Source of the DNA: an uncultured Helcococcus sp.
Lineage (GTDB): Bacteria > Bacillota > Clostridia > Tissierellales > Peptoniphilaceae
Direction of reading: 5' to 3'
Assembly: GCF_946998255.1 (NCBI RefSeq)
Contig: NZ_CAMPYN010000065.1
Location: 1 to 5,414 of the forward strand
Length of the DNA stretch: 5,414 bases
Shown: positions 1-5,414 of the stretch, piece after piece
Numbering within the stretch: position 1 is the first letter of the stretch
Layout of the letters: each line of letters starts with the position of its first letter
Position numbers and translations under genes: made by a program
The notes under the pieces: generated by a model
What the model was told of the DNA's origin: nothing
What the model saw: only the letters and a program-made list of their open reading frames with translations
Databases searched by the model: none

Positions 1-153
1 TTCAGTAGCATGGCCTTTTTCTTTGGTATATCTTACATCTACATAATTAAAATATTCTGATAATTTTACTCTTAGATATTCTTCTTTCTCCTTACTTTCA
101 GATCTTCCAGATTCAGGATTAGCAATCACTAAAATATTATCCAATTTATCCAT
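1..153 (-). CDS. Diacylglycerol kinase-type lipid kinase, N-terminal fragment (YegS/DgkB/DUF-lipid kinase family)
   Basis: Only the first 51 codons are in the window; the rest lies beyond the left edge. The protein starts MDKLDNILVIANPESGR: a beta strand, then N12-P13-x-S15-G16, the N-P-x-S-G signature opening the catalytic domain of diacylglycerol/sphingosine/YegS-like kinases. A second family hallmark, T43 followed by G47-H48-A49-T50-E51, sits at the edge (compare the T-x-x-x-G-H-A motif in DgkB and YegS). Family members phosphorylate diacylglycerol or related lipids with ATP at the cytoplasmic face of the membrane, using a GGDGT loop that would lie outside this window. The ATG at 153 has an AGGAG site 5 bases upstream. 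It sits 8 bases after the DUF1846 stop and is probably co-transcribed and translationally coupled with it. The lipid substrate cannot be told from this fragment. Confidence 0.82.
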   Translation of the reverse strand, partial: MDKLDNILVIANPESGRSESKEKEEYLRVKLSEYFNYVDVRYTKEKGHATE

Positions 154-158
154 ATATA

Positions 159-163
159 CTCCT
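159..163 (-). promoter_or_regulatory. Ribosome binding site of the lipid kinase, overlapping the upstream stop codon
   Basis: On the minus strand AGGAG occupies 163-159, 5 bases before the kinase ATG at 153. Its first two bases are the last two of the TAG stop (164-162) of the DUF1846 gene. A ribosome ending on DUF1846 would therefore sit on the next start signal, which suggests translational coupling and supports 153 as the true start. Confidence 0.75.
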
Positions 164-1649
164 AATAATTTTTAAATAATCCCTTAGTCCTGAATTTTGG
201 TGACTGGGTAAAACTTATTCCTAAATTTCTTAATAATTCTTTATCATTTGCTTCCAGCATAACTGTAGAATGTCCTTCCAATCCCTTTAATTTATCTAAT
301 TGAGTTAAAGCTTGGTGGGATAAAGGATTTGTTGTGGCTGACATAGCAAGAGCTATCATAACCTCATCTAAGTGTAAGATAGACTTATCTTCAGATTGTA
401 AACCATCTTTTAACTCAAGTATTGGCTCCAAAATATTTGGTGATATAAGTGGTATATCATCATTAATATTAGCATAGATTTTTAAGGCGTTAAGTATACA
501 AGCAGATGGAGCATTGAGTAGTTTTGTTTGTCTTCCTTTAACTATTTTCCCGTCTTGCAGCTGCAAAGCAAAAGCTGGTGATTGACTTTCCTTAGCTTTT
601 TTTCTTGATCCTGATACTACCTTACGAATAGCACTAGAAATTTTCAATTGTTTCATTAAAAGCTCTATTTTATCTAACTCACTCCTGCTTGCTTTACCAG
701 TTTTAATATCGCATAAGCTATCAAAATATCTTCTTATAATCTCTTGTTTTGAAGCCTCTTCTACAGCCTTATTATCTTCAATACAAAATCCTACCATATT
801 TACACCCATATCGGTAGGTGATTTATATGGTGAATAACCCATGATTTCTGTTAAAATAGTTTCTAAAATTGGATAAGCTTCAACATCTCGATTATAATTT
901 GTTGCCATTTGCCCATAGGCTTCTAAATGATATGGATCAATCATATTTACGTCATTTAGGTTTGCCGTAGCTGCTTCGTAAGCAAGGTTTACTGGATGTC
1001 TAAGATTTAAATTCCAAACTGGAAAGGTTTCAAATTTTGCATAACCTGCCTTTACTCCCCTTTTATTTTCATGATACATTTGAGATAAACAAACTAAAAG
1101 CTTGCCTGAGCCAGGTCCAGGACCTGTAACTACAACTAGGGGCTTTTTGGTCTTTACATACTCATTTTTACCAAACCCTTCATCACTAACTATTTTATCA
1201 ACATTATGAGGGTAACCAAAGATTGTATATGATAAGTATGTCTTAATCCCCATAGAATTTAGGTATTCTTTAAATTTAATAGCATCTGGTTGGTTTTCAA
1301 ATTGATTTATCATGACTCCAGCTATATCAAATCCTACATTCATAAAAGAATCTATGAGTCTTAGAGTTTCTCCATCATAACCTATACCTAGGTCTCCTCT
1401 TATTTGATTATTTTCAATATCGTGGGCATTTACAACAATGATGACCTCTGCCTTATCTTTAAGCTTTAGAAGCATCTTTAATTTTGCATCTTCTTCAAAA
1501 CCAGGCAATACTCTTGCAGCATGACCATCATCAAATAATTTACCGCCTAATTCTAGGTATAGTTTATTATCAAATTTATTAATTCTTTCTAAAATATGTT
1601 CTGATTGTAATTTTATGTATTTATCATTGTTAAAAGCTTTTGTTTTCAT
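162..1649 (-). CDS. DUF1846 / UPF0371 family protein
   Basis: A 495-residue protein matching the DUF1846 (UPF0371) family over its full length; family members are about 490-510 residues. Recognisable stretches are LYLELGGKLFDDGHAARVLPG (31-51), VSDEGFG (154-160), VVVTGPGPGSGKLLVCLSQ (172-190), AGYAKFETFPVWNL (201-214), HPVNLAYEAATAN (218-230), YKSPTDMGVN (275-284) and, near the C-terminus, ISPNILEPI (402-410) and SATTNPLSHQAL (437-448). The GPGPGSGK loop (176-183) looks like a nucleotide-binding turn but is not a classical Walker A. No signal peptide or membrane segment is evident, so it is probably cytosolic. The biochemical role of the family is unknown to me, and I assign none. The start at 1649 is supported by AGAGGA 5 bases upstream and an extended -10 promoter. 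It is the first gene of a unit with the lipid kinase. Confidence 0.93.
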   Translation of the reverse strand: MKTKAFNNDKYIKLQSEHILERINKFDNKLYLELGGKLFDDGHAARVLPGFEEDAKLKMLLKLKDKAEVIIVVNAHDIENNQIRGDLGIGYDGETLRLIDSFMNVGFDIAGVMINQFENQPDAIKFKEYLNSMGIKTYLSYTIFGYPHNVDKIVSDEGFGKNEYVKTKKPLVVVTGPGPGSGKLLVCLSQMYHENKRGVKAGYAKFETFPVWNLNLRHPVNLAYEAATANLNDVNMIDPYHLEAYGQMATNYNRDVEAYPILETILTEIMGYSPYKSPTDMGVNMVGFCIEDNKAVEEASKQEIIRRYFDSLCDIKTGKASRSELDKIELLMKQLKISSAIRKVVSGSRKKAKESQSPAFALQLQDGKIVKGRQTKLLNAPSACILNALKIYANINDDIPLISPNILEPILELKDGLQSEDKSILHLDEVMIALAMSATTNPLSHQALTQLDKLKGLEGHSTVMLEANDKELLRNLGISFTQSPKFRTKGLFKNY

Positions 1650-1675
1650 ATATTTCCTCTTTTTATATATACAAA

Positions 1676-1703
1676 ATTATACCATAATTACCTGTATTAT
1701 AAA
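1676..1703 (-). promoter_or_regulatory. Extended -10 promoter for the DUF1846-lipid kinase unit
   Basis: Read on the minus strand: a -35 like TTTATA (1703-1698, four of six matches to TTGACA), a 16-base spacer, then TGGTATAAT, which is a perfect -10 TATAAT (1681-1676) preceded by the TGn extension. Transcription would start near 1669, leaving a leader of about 20 bases with the AGAGGA site at 1660-1655. This is a sigma-A-type promoter called by eye. Confidence 0.6.
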
Positions 1704-1715
1704 GATAAAATAATA

Positions 1716-1721
1716 TATAAT
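1716..1721 (+). promoter_or_regulatory. Candidate -10 box for mgsA
   Basis: A perfect TATAAT lies 23 bases before the mgsA ATG, placing a start site near 1728 and a leader of about 17 bases. The hexamer 17 bases upstream (TGTATT, 1693-1698) is a poor -35, and no TGn extension is present, so the promoter is weak or activator-dependent if real. The region is very AT-rich and chance TATAAT-like words are common. Any -35 contact here would overlap the divergent DUF1846 promoter. Confidence 0.4.
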
Positions 1722-1734
1722 AGTATAAAAGGAT

Positions 1735-1740
1735 AGGAGG
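1735..1740 (+). promoter_or_regulatory. Ribosome binding site of mgsA
   Basis: A perfect AGGAGG is placed 4 bases before the ATG at 1745. It fixes the start and matches the spacing seen at the histidine kinase start. Confidence 0.85.
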
Positions 1741-1744
1741 AAAT

Positions 1745-2218
1745 ATGCACACACCATATGTAAAAGTATTAGTTCCTAAAAAGAAAAGAATAGCACTTGT
1801 AGCTCATGATGACACCAAGACTGAATTGTTTGCTTGGATGCATGATAAAATCGACATCTTAAAAAAACATAACTTATGTGGTACAGGTACTACTTCTACT
1901 ATTATTAGAGAAAATTTTGACTTAGAAATAAAATCTTACTTTAGTGGGCCTCTAGGTGGCGACCAACAAATTGGTGCCGCCATATCAAAAGGAGAAATTG
2001 ATATTTTAATATTTTTCTGGGACCCTATGTCTGCACAACCACATGATCCTGATGTTAAAGCTTTATTGAGGACAGCAGTACTTTATGATGTACCAACAGC
2101 CCAATCTCCAACCGGTGCTGATTTCATCTTTAACTCTGAACTTATTGACCAAGAATATTATAAGTATATTCCAAACACTGCAGTAAATGTAGAAGAAAGA
2201 GTAGACCAATTATCTTAA
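1745..2218 (+). CDS. mgsA: Methylglyoxal synthase
   Basis: A complete 157-residue protein, close to the usual family length of about 125-155. It converts dihydroxyacetone phosphate to methylglyoxal and inorganic phosphate, a cytosolic bypass of lower glycolysis that frees phosphate when triose phosphates accumulate. Family landmarks run in order: IALVAHDDTK (16-25), the phosphate-binding GTGTT (46-50), SGPLGGDQQIGA (67-78) and FFWDPMSAQPHDPDVKALLR (90-109). Residues equivalent to the E. coli catalytic and binding set are all present: H21 and D22, D73 (catalytic Asp71 in E. coli), D93, H100 and D103. They are offset by two from E. coli numbering. A short basic stretch (KKKR, 12-15) precedes the first strand. 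After the core, the family's usual ATN-x-x-TADF segment reads AQSPTGADF (119-127), a mild deviation. It is monocistronic, divergent from the DUF1846 unit and ended by the hairpin at 2227-2267. Confidence 0.96.
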   Translation: MHTPYVKVLVPKKKRIALVAHDDTKTELFAWMHDKIDILKKHNLCGTGTTSTIIRENFDLEIKSYFSGPLGGDQQIGAAISKGEIDILIFFWDPMSAQPHDPDVKALLRTAVLYDVPTAQSPTGADFIFNSELIDQEYYKYIPNTAVNVEERVDQLS

Positions 2219-2226
2219 AACAAAAG

Positions 2227-2267
2227 AAAAGATCTTTGCTAATAATTAATATTAACAAAGATCTTTT
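2227..2267. terminator. Bidirectional hairpin terminator between mgsA and the histidine kinase
   Basis: Perfect 12-bp inverted repeat: AAAAGATCTTTG (2227-2238) pairs with CAAAGATCTTTT (2256-2267). After one C-A mismatch (2239/2255), five further A-T pairs are possible (2240-2244 with 2250-2254), leaving a 5-base loop. On the plus strand the stem runs into six Ts (2264-2269). On the minus strand it is followed by TTTTCTTTTG. It lies 8 bases after the mgsA stop and 3 bases after the kinase stop, so it can end both convergent transcripts. Confidence 0.88.
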
Positions 2268-2270
2268 TTA

Positions 2271-4412
2271 TTAAAATTCTATTTTTACTATAAATAAATC
2301 ACCGATTATATCTATAGTAAATTTACCATTTTGTAGTTCTGTTAGAGATGATGCAATAGATAATCCTAAGCCTGATCCTTCAGTATTTCTAGACTCATCT
2401 CCTCTTTTAAATCTTTCCATTAATTCAGATGGAGATATATTTAGGGCATATTTTGATATATTTTTAATAGTTAGAGTCCTATCCTTCATATCCATATAAA
2501 CCCTAGTTCCTTCTAAAGCATATTTATATATATTTGAAAAGACATTTTCAAATATCCTATAAGTTTGCTGACCATCTAGAGAAAGTATTTCTTCTTCATC
2601 AGGAATATTCACTATTAATTCTAAATCCTTTTCTTCAAATTTATCTATCCATTCTCCCAAGGCCTGATTGAATATCTCTCGTAGATCTATGTCTGTGAAA
2701 TGTAAATCTACATTGTTAGAATTTAATTTCGATACTTCAAAAAGTGATTCTATCAAAGATTTTAGCCTCAATGATTTTTGATGAATAGTTTCAGCATATT
2801 TTCTTATATCTTCAATATCCGTATTTTCATCATTTATCAGCTGTGAATAGTTGATTATAGATGTCAAAGGAGTTTTTAAATCGTGACTGACATTTGTAAT
2901 CAATTCAGTCTTCATTCTTTGTGATTCTATTTGCTTTTCTACAGCTGTTTCTAAAGAATCTCCCGCCTTATTAATATTGGCAGATAATTTTTTTAGAGAA
3001 TTCTTATCTGAAACTCTATATTCATAGTTACCTACTGAATATTCCTCACTTATATTTTGTATTTCTTTTATATCGCCATATATCTTTTTAGCTATCTTGT
3101 AAAATATTAGTAGAGGTATAAGCCCTATTAGAAAAGCTATTGGAGAATTAAATAGCAATACGGAAAATATAAACCAAAATCCAAGTATTAAAGTAAAGAT
3201 TCCAACAAATACTTTTCTATCACTAATATCTACAAGCCTTAAAAAGGACAATATTATATTCTTTATTTTTCTAATAAACCAAGACCCTATTTTATATATA
3301 ATAGAATTTTGTATTAAGAATGTTTTGTAACCCTTATAATATATAGATTTAAGTCCAATTGAGAAATAAATAATAAGAATAGTCAAAACTGTAAAAACTA
3401 CAGCTAAGGATAGGGTAAATATTAATTTATTTTCAAATATCCTATATATTATATCTGTAATTTGACTACTATCTACAATGTTTTTTAGTAGAGTAACACC
3501 TATTACCAAAATAATTGGTATTAAAATCATAAGCACTTCTATAGGAATTTTTTTCAATCCTTCAAATACATCATTTTCCTTAAGTTTATGATAGTTCAAG
3601 GCCATAATATATATGAAAATAATCACTGAAAAAGCTATTACTCCCCCTAAAAGCTTAATTAATGTATTTCCTGTATTTATATATTGCTCTTGAGACCTAT
3701 ATAAATAACTATTTTCATTCAAATCATAAAAACTTATAATTTCCAAATTTTTACTTTCGTCATAGTTTTTAAAAATAAGATTAAAATCTTTGATTATATT
3801 TTCTGCATATAATTTTATTTTACCTTCTGAAAAATCATCTTTGTTAGTTAAAACTGTAGCCTCTTCATCTCCAGATTTTTTTAATCCTATTATTAGTATT
3901 TTTTTCTTAGCATAAGCACTAGAAATATCTTCTATACTAGAGAAATCACTTATTGAATCATATTTTTTAATTGTATTTCTTTCTACGTTTACTAACTCTT
4001 CATCTTCAGCTTTGTCATAAGTTACCAATTTTTTTACACTAGCATTTTTGAATTCTAAGTATTCTTTATATTCATCTTCATTTTCAAAACCTAAGATTTG
4101 ATCATTATTTGTCAACGCAACCAATTTAAAATTGTGTTTATCCATATAGGCTTTGGTAAATGGTCTATTAGAAATTATTTCATTTTTTCCACGATACTCA
4201 ATATCATTCAGCCCAAAAATACCATTTCCATTTCGTTCTAATTGGCTTCTCAAATTACCTAACTGGTTCATGACTCCTGGAGATGCCCCTATATCAGCCT
4301 GGGTATACTTACTTATGTCTACATTCACTATACCTAGAGAAAATACTAAGATTATTATGCCTAGGATAGAAAATATTATGGACCTACTATAGGCCTTATT
4401 TTTGTTATTCAT
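2271..4412 (-). CDS. Multi-TM sensor histidine kinase (two-component system, OmpR-type partner)
   Basis: A 713-residue membrane kinase. Predicted layout: TM1 at about 11-29, an extracytoplasmic sensor region at about 30-249, TM2 250-273, TM3 289-309, TM4 329-351, a basic cytoplasmic loop 352-400, and TM5 and TM6 at about 401-441. A HAMP-like linker follows (442-492), then the HisKA dimerisation domain (about 497-563) with phospho-acceptor H510 in NVSHDLKTPLTS, then the ATPase domain (about 605-713). The ATPase N-box is visible (D613, R619, N623, N627, K630). The G2 box is EGSGLGLSIA (678-687), preceded by ERFKRGDESRNT. The usual DxGxG G1 box is replaced by the region around IKNIS (649-653), a variant I recognise in clostridial kinases of this type. 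An even TM count fits a cytoplasmic N-terminus and kinase. It is the second gene of the operon; the ATG at 4412 follows AGGAGG by 4 bases. It should phosphorylate the adjacent regulator. The signal is unknown, and the sensor region matches no domain I can name. Confidence 0.93.
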   Translation of the reverse strand: MNNKNKAYSRSIIFSILGIIILVFSLGIVNVDISKYTQADIGASPGVMNQLGNLRSQLERNGNGIFGLNDIEYRGKNEIISNRPFTKAYMDKHNFKLVALTNNDQILGFENEDEYKEYLEFKNASVKKLVTYDKAEDEELVNVERNTIKKYDSISDFSSIEDISSAYAKKKILIIGLKKSGDEEATVLTNKDDFSEGKIKLYAENIIKDFNLIFKNYDESKNLEIISFYDLNENSYLYRSQEQYINTGNTLIKLLGGVIAFSVIIFIYIMALNYHKLKENDVFEGLKKIPIEVLMILIPIILVIGVTLLKNIVDSSQITDIIYRIFENKLIFTLSLAVVFTVLTILIIYFSIGLKSIYYKGYKTFLIQNSIIYKIGSWFIRKIKNIILSFLRLVDISDRKVFVGIFTLILGFWFIFSVLLFNSPIAFLIGLIPLLIFYKIAKKIYGDIKEIQNISEEYSVGNYEYRVSDKNSLKKLSANINKAGDSLETAVEKQIESQRMKTELITNVSHDLKTPLTSIINYSQLINDENTDIEDIRKYAETIHQKSLRLKSLIESLFEVSKLNSNNVDLHFTDIDLREIFNQALGEWIDKFEEKDLELIVNIPDEEEILSLDGQQTYRIFENVFSNIYKYALEGTRVYMDMKDRTLTIKNISKYALNISPSELMERFKRGDESRNTEGSGLGLSIASSLTELQNGKFTIDIIGDLFIVKIEF

Positions 4413-4413
4413 T

Positions 4414-5124
4414 TTACCTCCTACTTGGATCTACAAACTTGTATCCAATTCCCCATACAACTTGCAAATATTCTGGTTTATTAGGGTCAATTTCGATTTT
4501 TTCTCTGATTCTTCTTATATGTACAGTCACAGTTTTAGTATCTAGGGCATACTCCCCCCACACATGTTCGTATATTTCATCACTTGTAAAAACCCTATTT
4601 GGCGAGGACATCAAAAGTTCTAAAATACCATATTCGATTTGAGTCAAGGCAACAATATCTCCATTTACTTCTATATTTTTTTCATATTCATTTAAAGTTA
4701 AATTTCCAATTTGGATACTTGAACCATTCCTTACTTGCTGACTTTTATCTTTATATGAATAAAATCTTCTTAAATTTGATTTAACTCTTGCAACTAATTC
4801 CAAGGGGTTAAATGGCTTAGTTATATAATCGTCTGCTCCAATATCAAGACCCAATACCTTATCATAATCTTCTCCCTTAGCTGACAAGATTATAATTGGC
4901 ACATAAGAAATTTCTCTTAGTTTTACTATGGCCTCTTCACCAGTCATATTAGGCATCATTAGGTCCATAATGATTAGATCAATTTCTTCATTTTTAAATT
5001 TCTCTATAGCCTGCAGACCATCTTCCGCATACAATACTTGATAGTTTGCATTATTAAGATATATTCCTATAGAATCTCTTATAGCCTTATCATCCTCTGC
5101 AACCAGTATTTTATATTCTGACAT
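4414..5124 (-). CDS. OmpR/PhoB-family response regulator
   Basis: From the preferred start the protein has 236 residues, typical for the family. The receiver domain (about 4-118) carries the acidic pair D11-D12, phospho-acceptor D54 in IMDLMMP, S81 of the switch region, and K103-P104-F105. It is followed by a winged-helix DNA-binding domain (about 138-231) with LTQIEYGILELL, VTVHIRRIREKIE (recognition helix) and the closing WGIGYKF hairpin. It should bind DNA as a phosphorylated dimer and be controlled by the kinase encoded 1 base downstream. An ATG six codons further upstream (5142) keeps the frame open but has no Shine-Dalgarno site. The ATG at 5124 has GGAGG at 5134-5130, 5 bases away, and gives the standard short lead-in MSEYKILVAEDD, so 5124 is chosen. 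The target genes are not shown by the sequence. Confidence 0.95.
   Translation of the reverse strand: MSEYKILVAEDDKAIRDSIGIYLNNANYQVLYAEDGLQAIEKFKNEEIDLIIMDLMMPNMTGEEAIVKLREISYVPIIILSAKGEDYDKVLGLDIGADDYITKPFNPLELVARVKSNLRRFYSYKDKSQQVRNGSSIQIGNLTLNEYEKNIEVNGDIVALTQIEYGILELLMSSPNRVFTSDEIYEHVWGEYALDTKTVTVHIRRIREKIEIDPNKPEYLQVVWGIGYKFVDPSRR
4417..4422 (-). promoter_or_regulatory. Ribosome binding site of the histidine kinase, inside the regulator's last codons
   Basis: On the minus strand AGGAGG (4422-4417) is exactly the last two Arg codons of the response regulator. The TAA stop (4416-4414), one base, and the kinase ATG (4412-4410) follow. This arrangement implies translational coupling and a fixed ratio of regulator to kinase, and it settles the kinase start. 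Confidence 0.85.
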
Positions 5125-5129
5125 CTCAA

Positions 5130-5134
5130 CCTCC
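5130..5134 (-). promoter_or_regulatory. Ribosome binding site deciding the response regulator start
   Basis: GGAGG on the minus strand (5134-5130) lies 5 bases before the ATG at 5124. No purine-rich site precedes the alternative ATG at 5142. This favours the shorter protein. Confidence 0.8.
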
Positions 5135-5186
5135 ACTATCATATTAACAAAGAACTTTTACTTATTAACTAATTAATTGTTACAAA

Positions 5187-5219
5187 ATTATAAATATTAT
5201 CATTCCTAATTTTATTATA
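5187..5219 (-). promoter_or_regulatory. Candidate promoter region of the two-component operon
   Basis: Two perfect minus-strand TATAAT words occur upstream of the regulator, at 5219-5214 and 5192-5187. Neither has a convincing TTGACA-like hexamer at 16-18 bases or a TGn extension. The nearer one would give a leader of roughly 55 bases. With no gene between the upstream terminator (5250-5290) and the regulator, a promoter is expected here, but the AT-richness makes the exact choice uncertain. Confidence 0.3.
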
Positions 5220-5249
5220 AGATATATTGACTAAATCTTTTTTAAACAT

Positions 5250-5290
5250 AAAAAACTCTTTTAATCTATTATAGATCAAAAGAGTTTTTT
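5250..5290. terminator. Bidirectional hairpin terminator after the gly-rich gene
   Basis: Perfect 13-bp inverted repeat: AAAAAACTCTTTT (5250-5262) pairs with AAAAGAGTTTTTT (5278-5290). After an A-C mismatch (5263/5277), a further five pairs (ATCTA with TAGAT, 5264-5268 and 5272-5276) close a 3-base loop. Six Ts end the arm on either strand. It lies 20 bases after the minus-strand stop at 5311, so its likely job is to end the gly-rich gene and separate it from the two-component operon. Confidence 0.85.
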
Positions 5291-5310
5291 ACATAATATT
5301 ATTTTATTAA

Positions 5311-5414
5311 TTAACGGCTTCCGCCACCAAAGCCACCACCGAAGGATCCGCCTCCTCCACCAGTGAAGGTACCTCCACCACTACCTGAGAAGGATGCCTG
5401 TCTAGCAGATGAAT
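5311..5414 (-). CDS. Glycine-rich C-terminus of a probable membrane or secreted protein (partial)
   Basis: The last 34 codons of a gene entering from the right edge, ending in TAA at 5313-5311. The visible tail begins SSARQASFSGSGG, continues with runs of Gly broken by Thr, Phe and Ser, and ends GGGFGGGSR. Such Gly/Ser/Phe-rich tails are typical of DUF2207 membrane proteins and of TPM-domain (YgcG-like) proteins, which usually end in a low-complexity glycine tail after their last transmembrane segment. The tail alone cannot decide between these, so no family is assigned firmly. Glycine codons make this stretch much more GC-rich than its surroundings. The reading frame is supported by a stop placed just before a strong terminator in the same orientation. 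Confidence 0.7.
   Translation of the reverse strand, partial: SSARQASFSGSGGGTFTGGGGGSFGGGFGGGSR

Noticed and set aside
687..1125. GPGPGSGK in the DUF1846 protein as a Walker A ATPase motif
   Set aside because: It does not fit GxxxxGK[ST] (the K is followed by L), and no Walker B partner is evident. It is a conserved family loop of unknown role.
4153..4392. Open frame of 79 codons on the plus strand
   Set aside because: It lies fully antisense inside the histidine kinase gene, has no ribosome binding site I can see, and its translation resembles no protein family.
4439..4784. Two short plus-strand open frames (67 and 61 codons)
   Set aside because: Both are antisense to the clearly coding response regulator and overlap each other, with low-complexity, unrecognisable translations.
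5125..5142. Six-codon longer N-terminus of the response regulator, starting at 5142
   Set aside because: No Shine-Dalgarno site precedes the ATG at 5142. The added residues (MIVEVE) are simply the translated GGAGG region before the better start at 5124.
5227..5232. TTGACT on the plus strand as a -35 box
   Set aside because: The region 16-18 bases downstream is an A-run with no -10 match, and no plus-strand gene follows.
5311..5414. Gly-codon repeats at the right end as a tandem DNA repeat or CRISPR-like array
   Set aside because: The pattern is explained by repeated glycine codons in an open minus-strand frame ending just before a terminator. Unit lengths are irregular and there are no spacers.

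Overview
The window is AT-rich, with strong AGGAGG-type Shine-Dalgarno sites 4-5 bases from starts, short intergenic gaps and T-rich hairpin terminators. This fits a low-GC Gram-positive anaerobe of the Clostridia/Tissierellia kind (for example Peptoniphilaceae). The placement is inferred from composition and family types only. All coding sequence looks like ordinary chromosomal genes. I see no mobile element, CRISPR array, RNA gene or phage signature.

Left part (1-1649, minus strand): a two-gene unit. A DUF1846/UPF0371 protein of unknown function (162-1649) is followed by the start of a YegS/DgkB-type lipid kinase that runs off the left edge (1-153). Only 8 bases separate them, and the kinase's ribosome binding site overlaps the DUF1846 stop codon.

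Centre (1650-2270): a 95-base divergent promoter region separates the DUF1846 unit from mgsA (plus strand, 1745-2218), a complete methylglyoxal synthase with all the expected active-site residues. A 12-bp hairpin that can work in both directions lies between the convergent ends of mgsA and the histidine kinase.

Right part (2271-5142, minus strand): a two-component operon. An OmpR-type response regulator is read first, then a six-TM sensor histidine kinase after a 1-base gap. The kinase's AGGAGG site is formed by the regulator's last two Arg codons. The regulator probably starts at 5124 rather than 5142. Upstream is a 168-base non-coding stretch holding a second bidirectional hairpin terminator. 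Beyond it is the glycine-rich C-terminus of another minus-strand gene (5311-5414), cut by the right edge.

How the genes work together: MgsA turns dihydroxyacetone phosphate into methylglyoxal under carbon overflow or phosphate limitation. The lipid kinase acts on membrane lipids. The two-component system senses an unknown signal through a large extracytoplasmic domain. No direct functional link between the three units can be shown from the sequence. I do not find a convincing new system. The least explained items are the kinase's sensor domain, the DUF1846/lipid-kinase coupling and the gly-rich protein.
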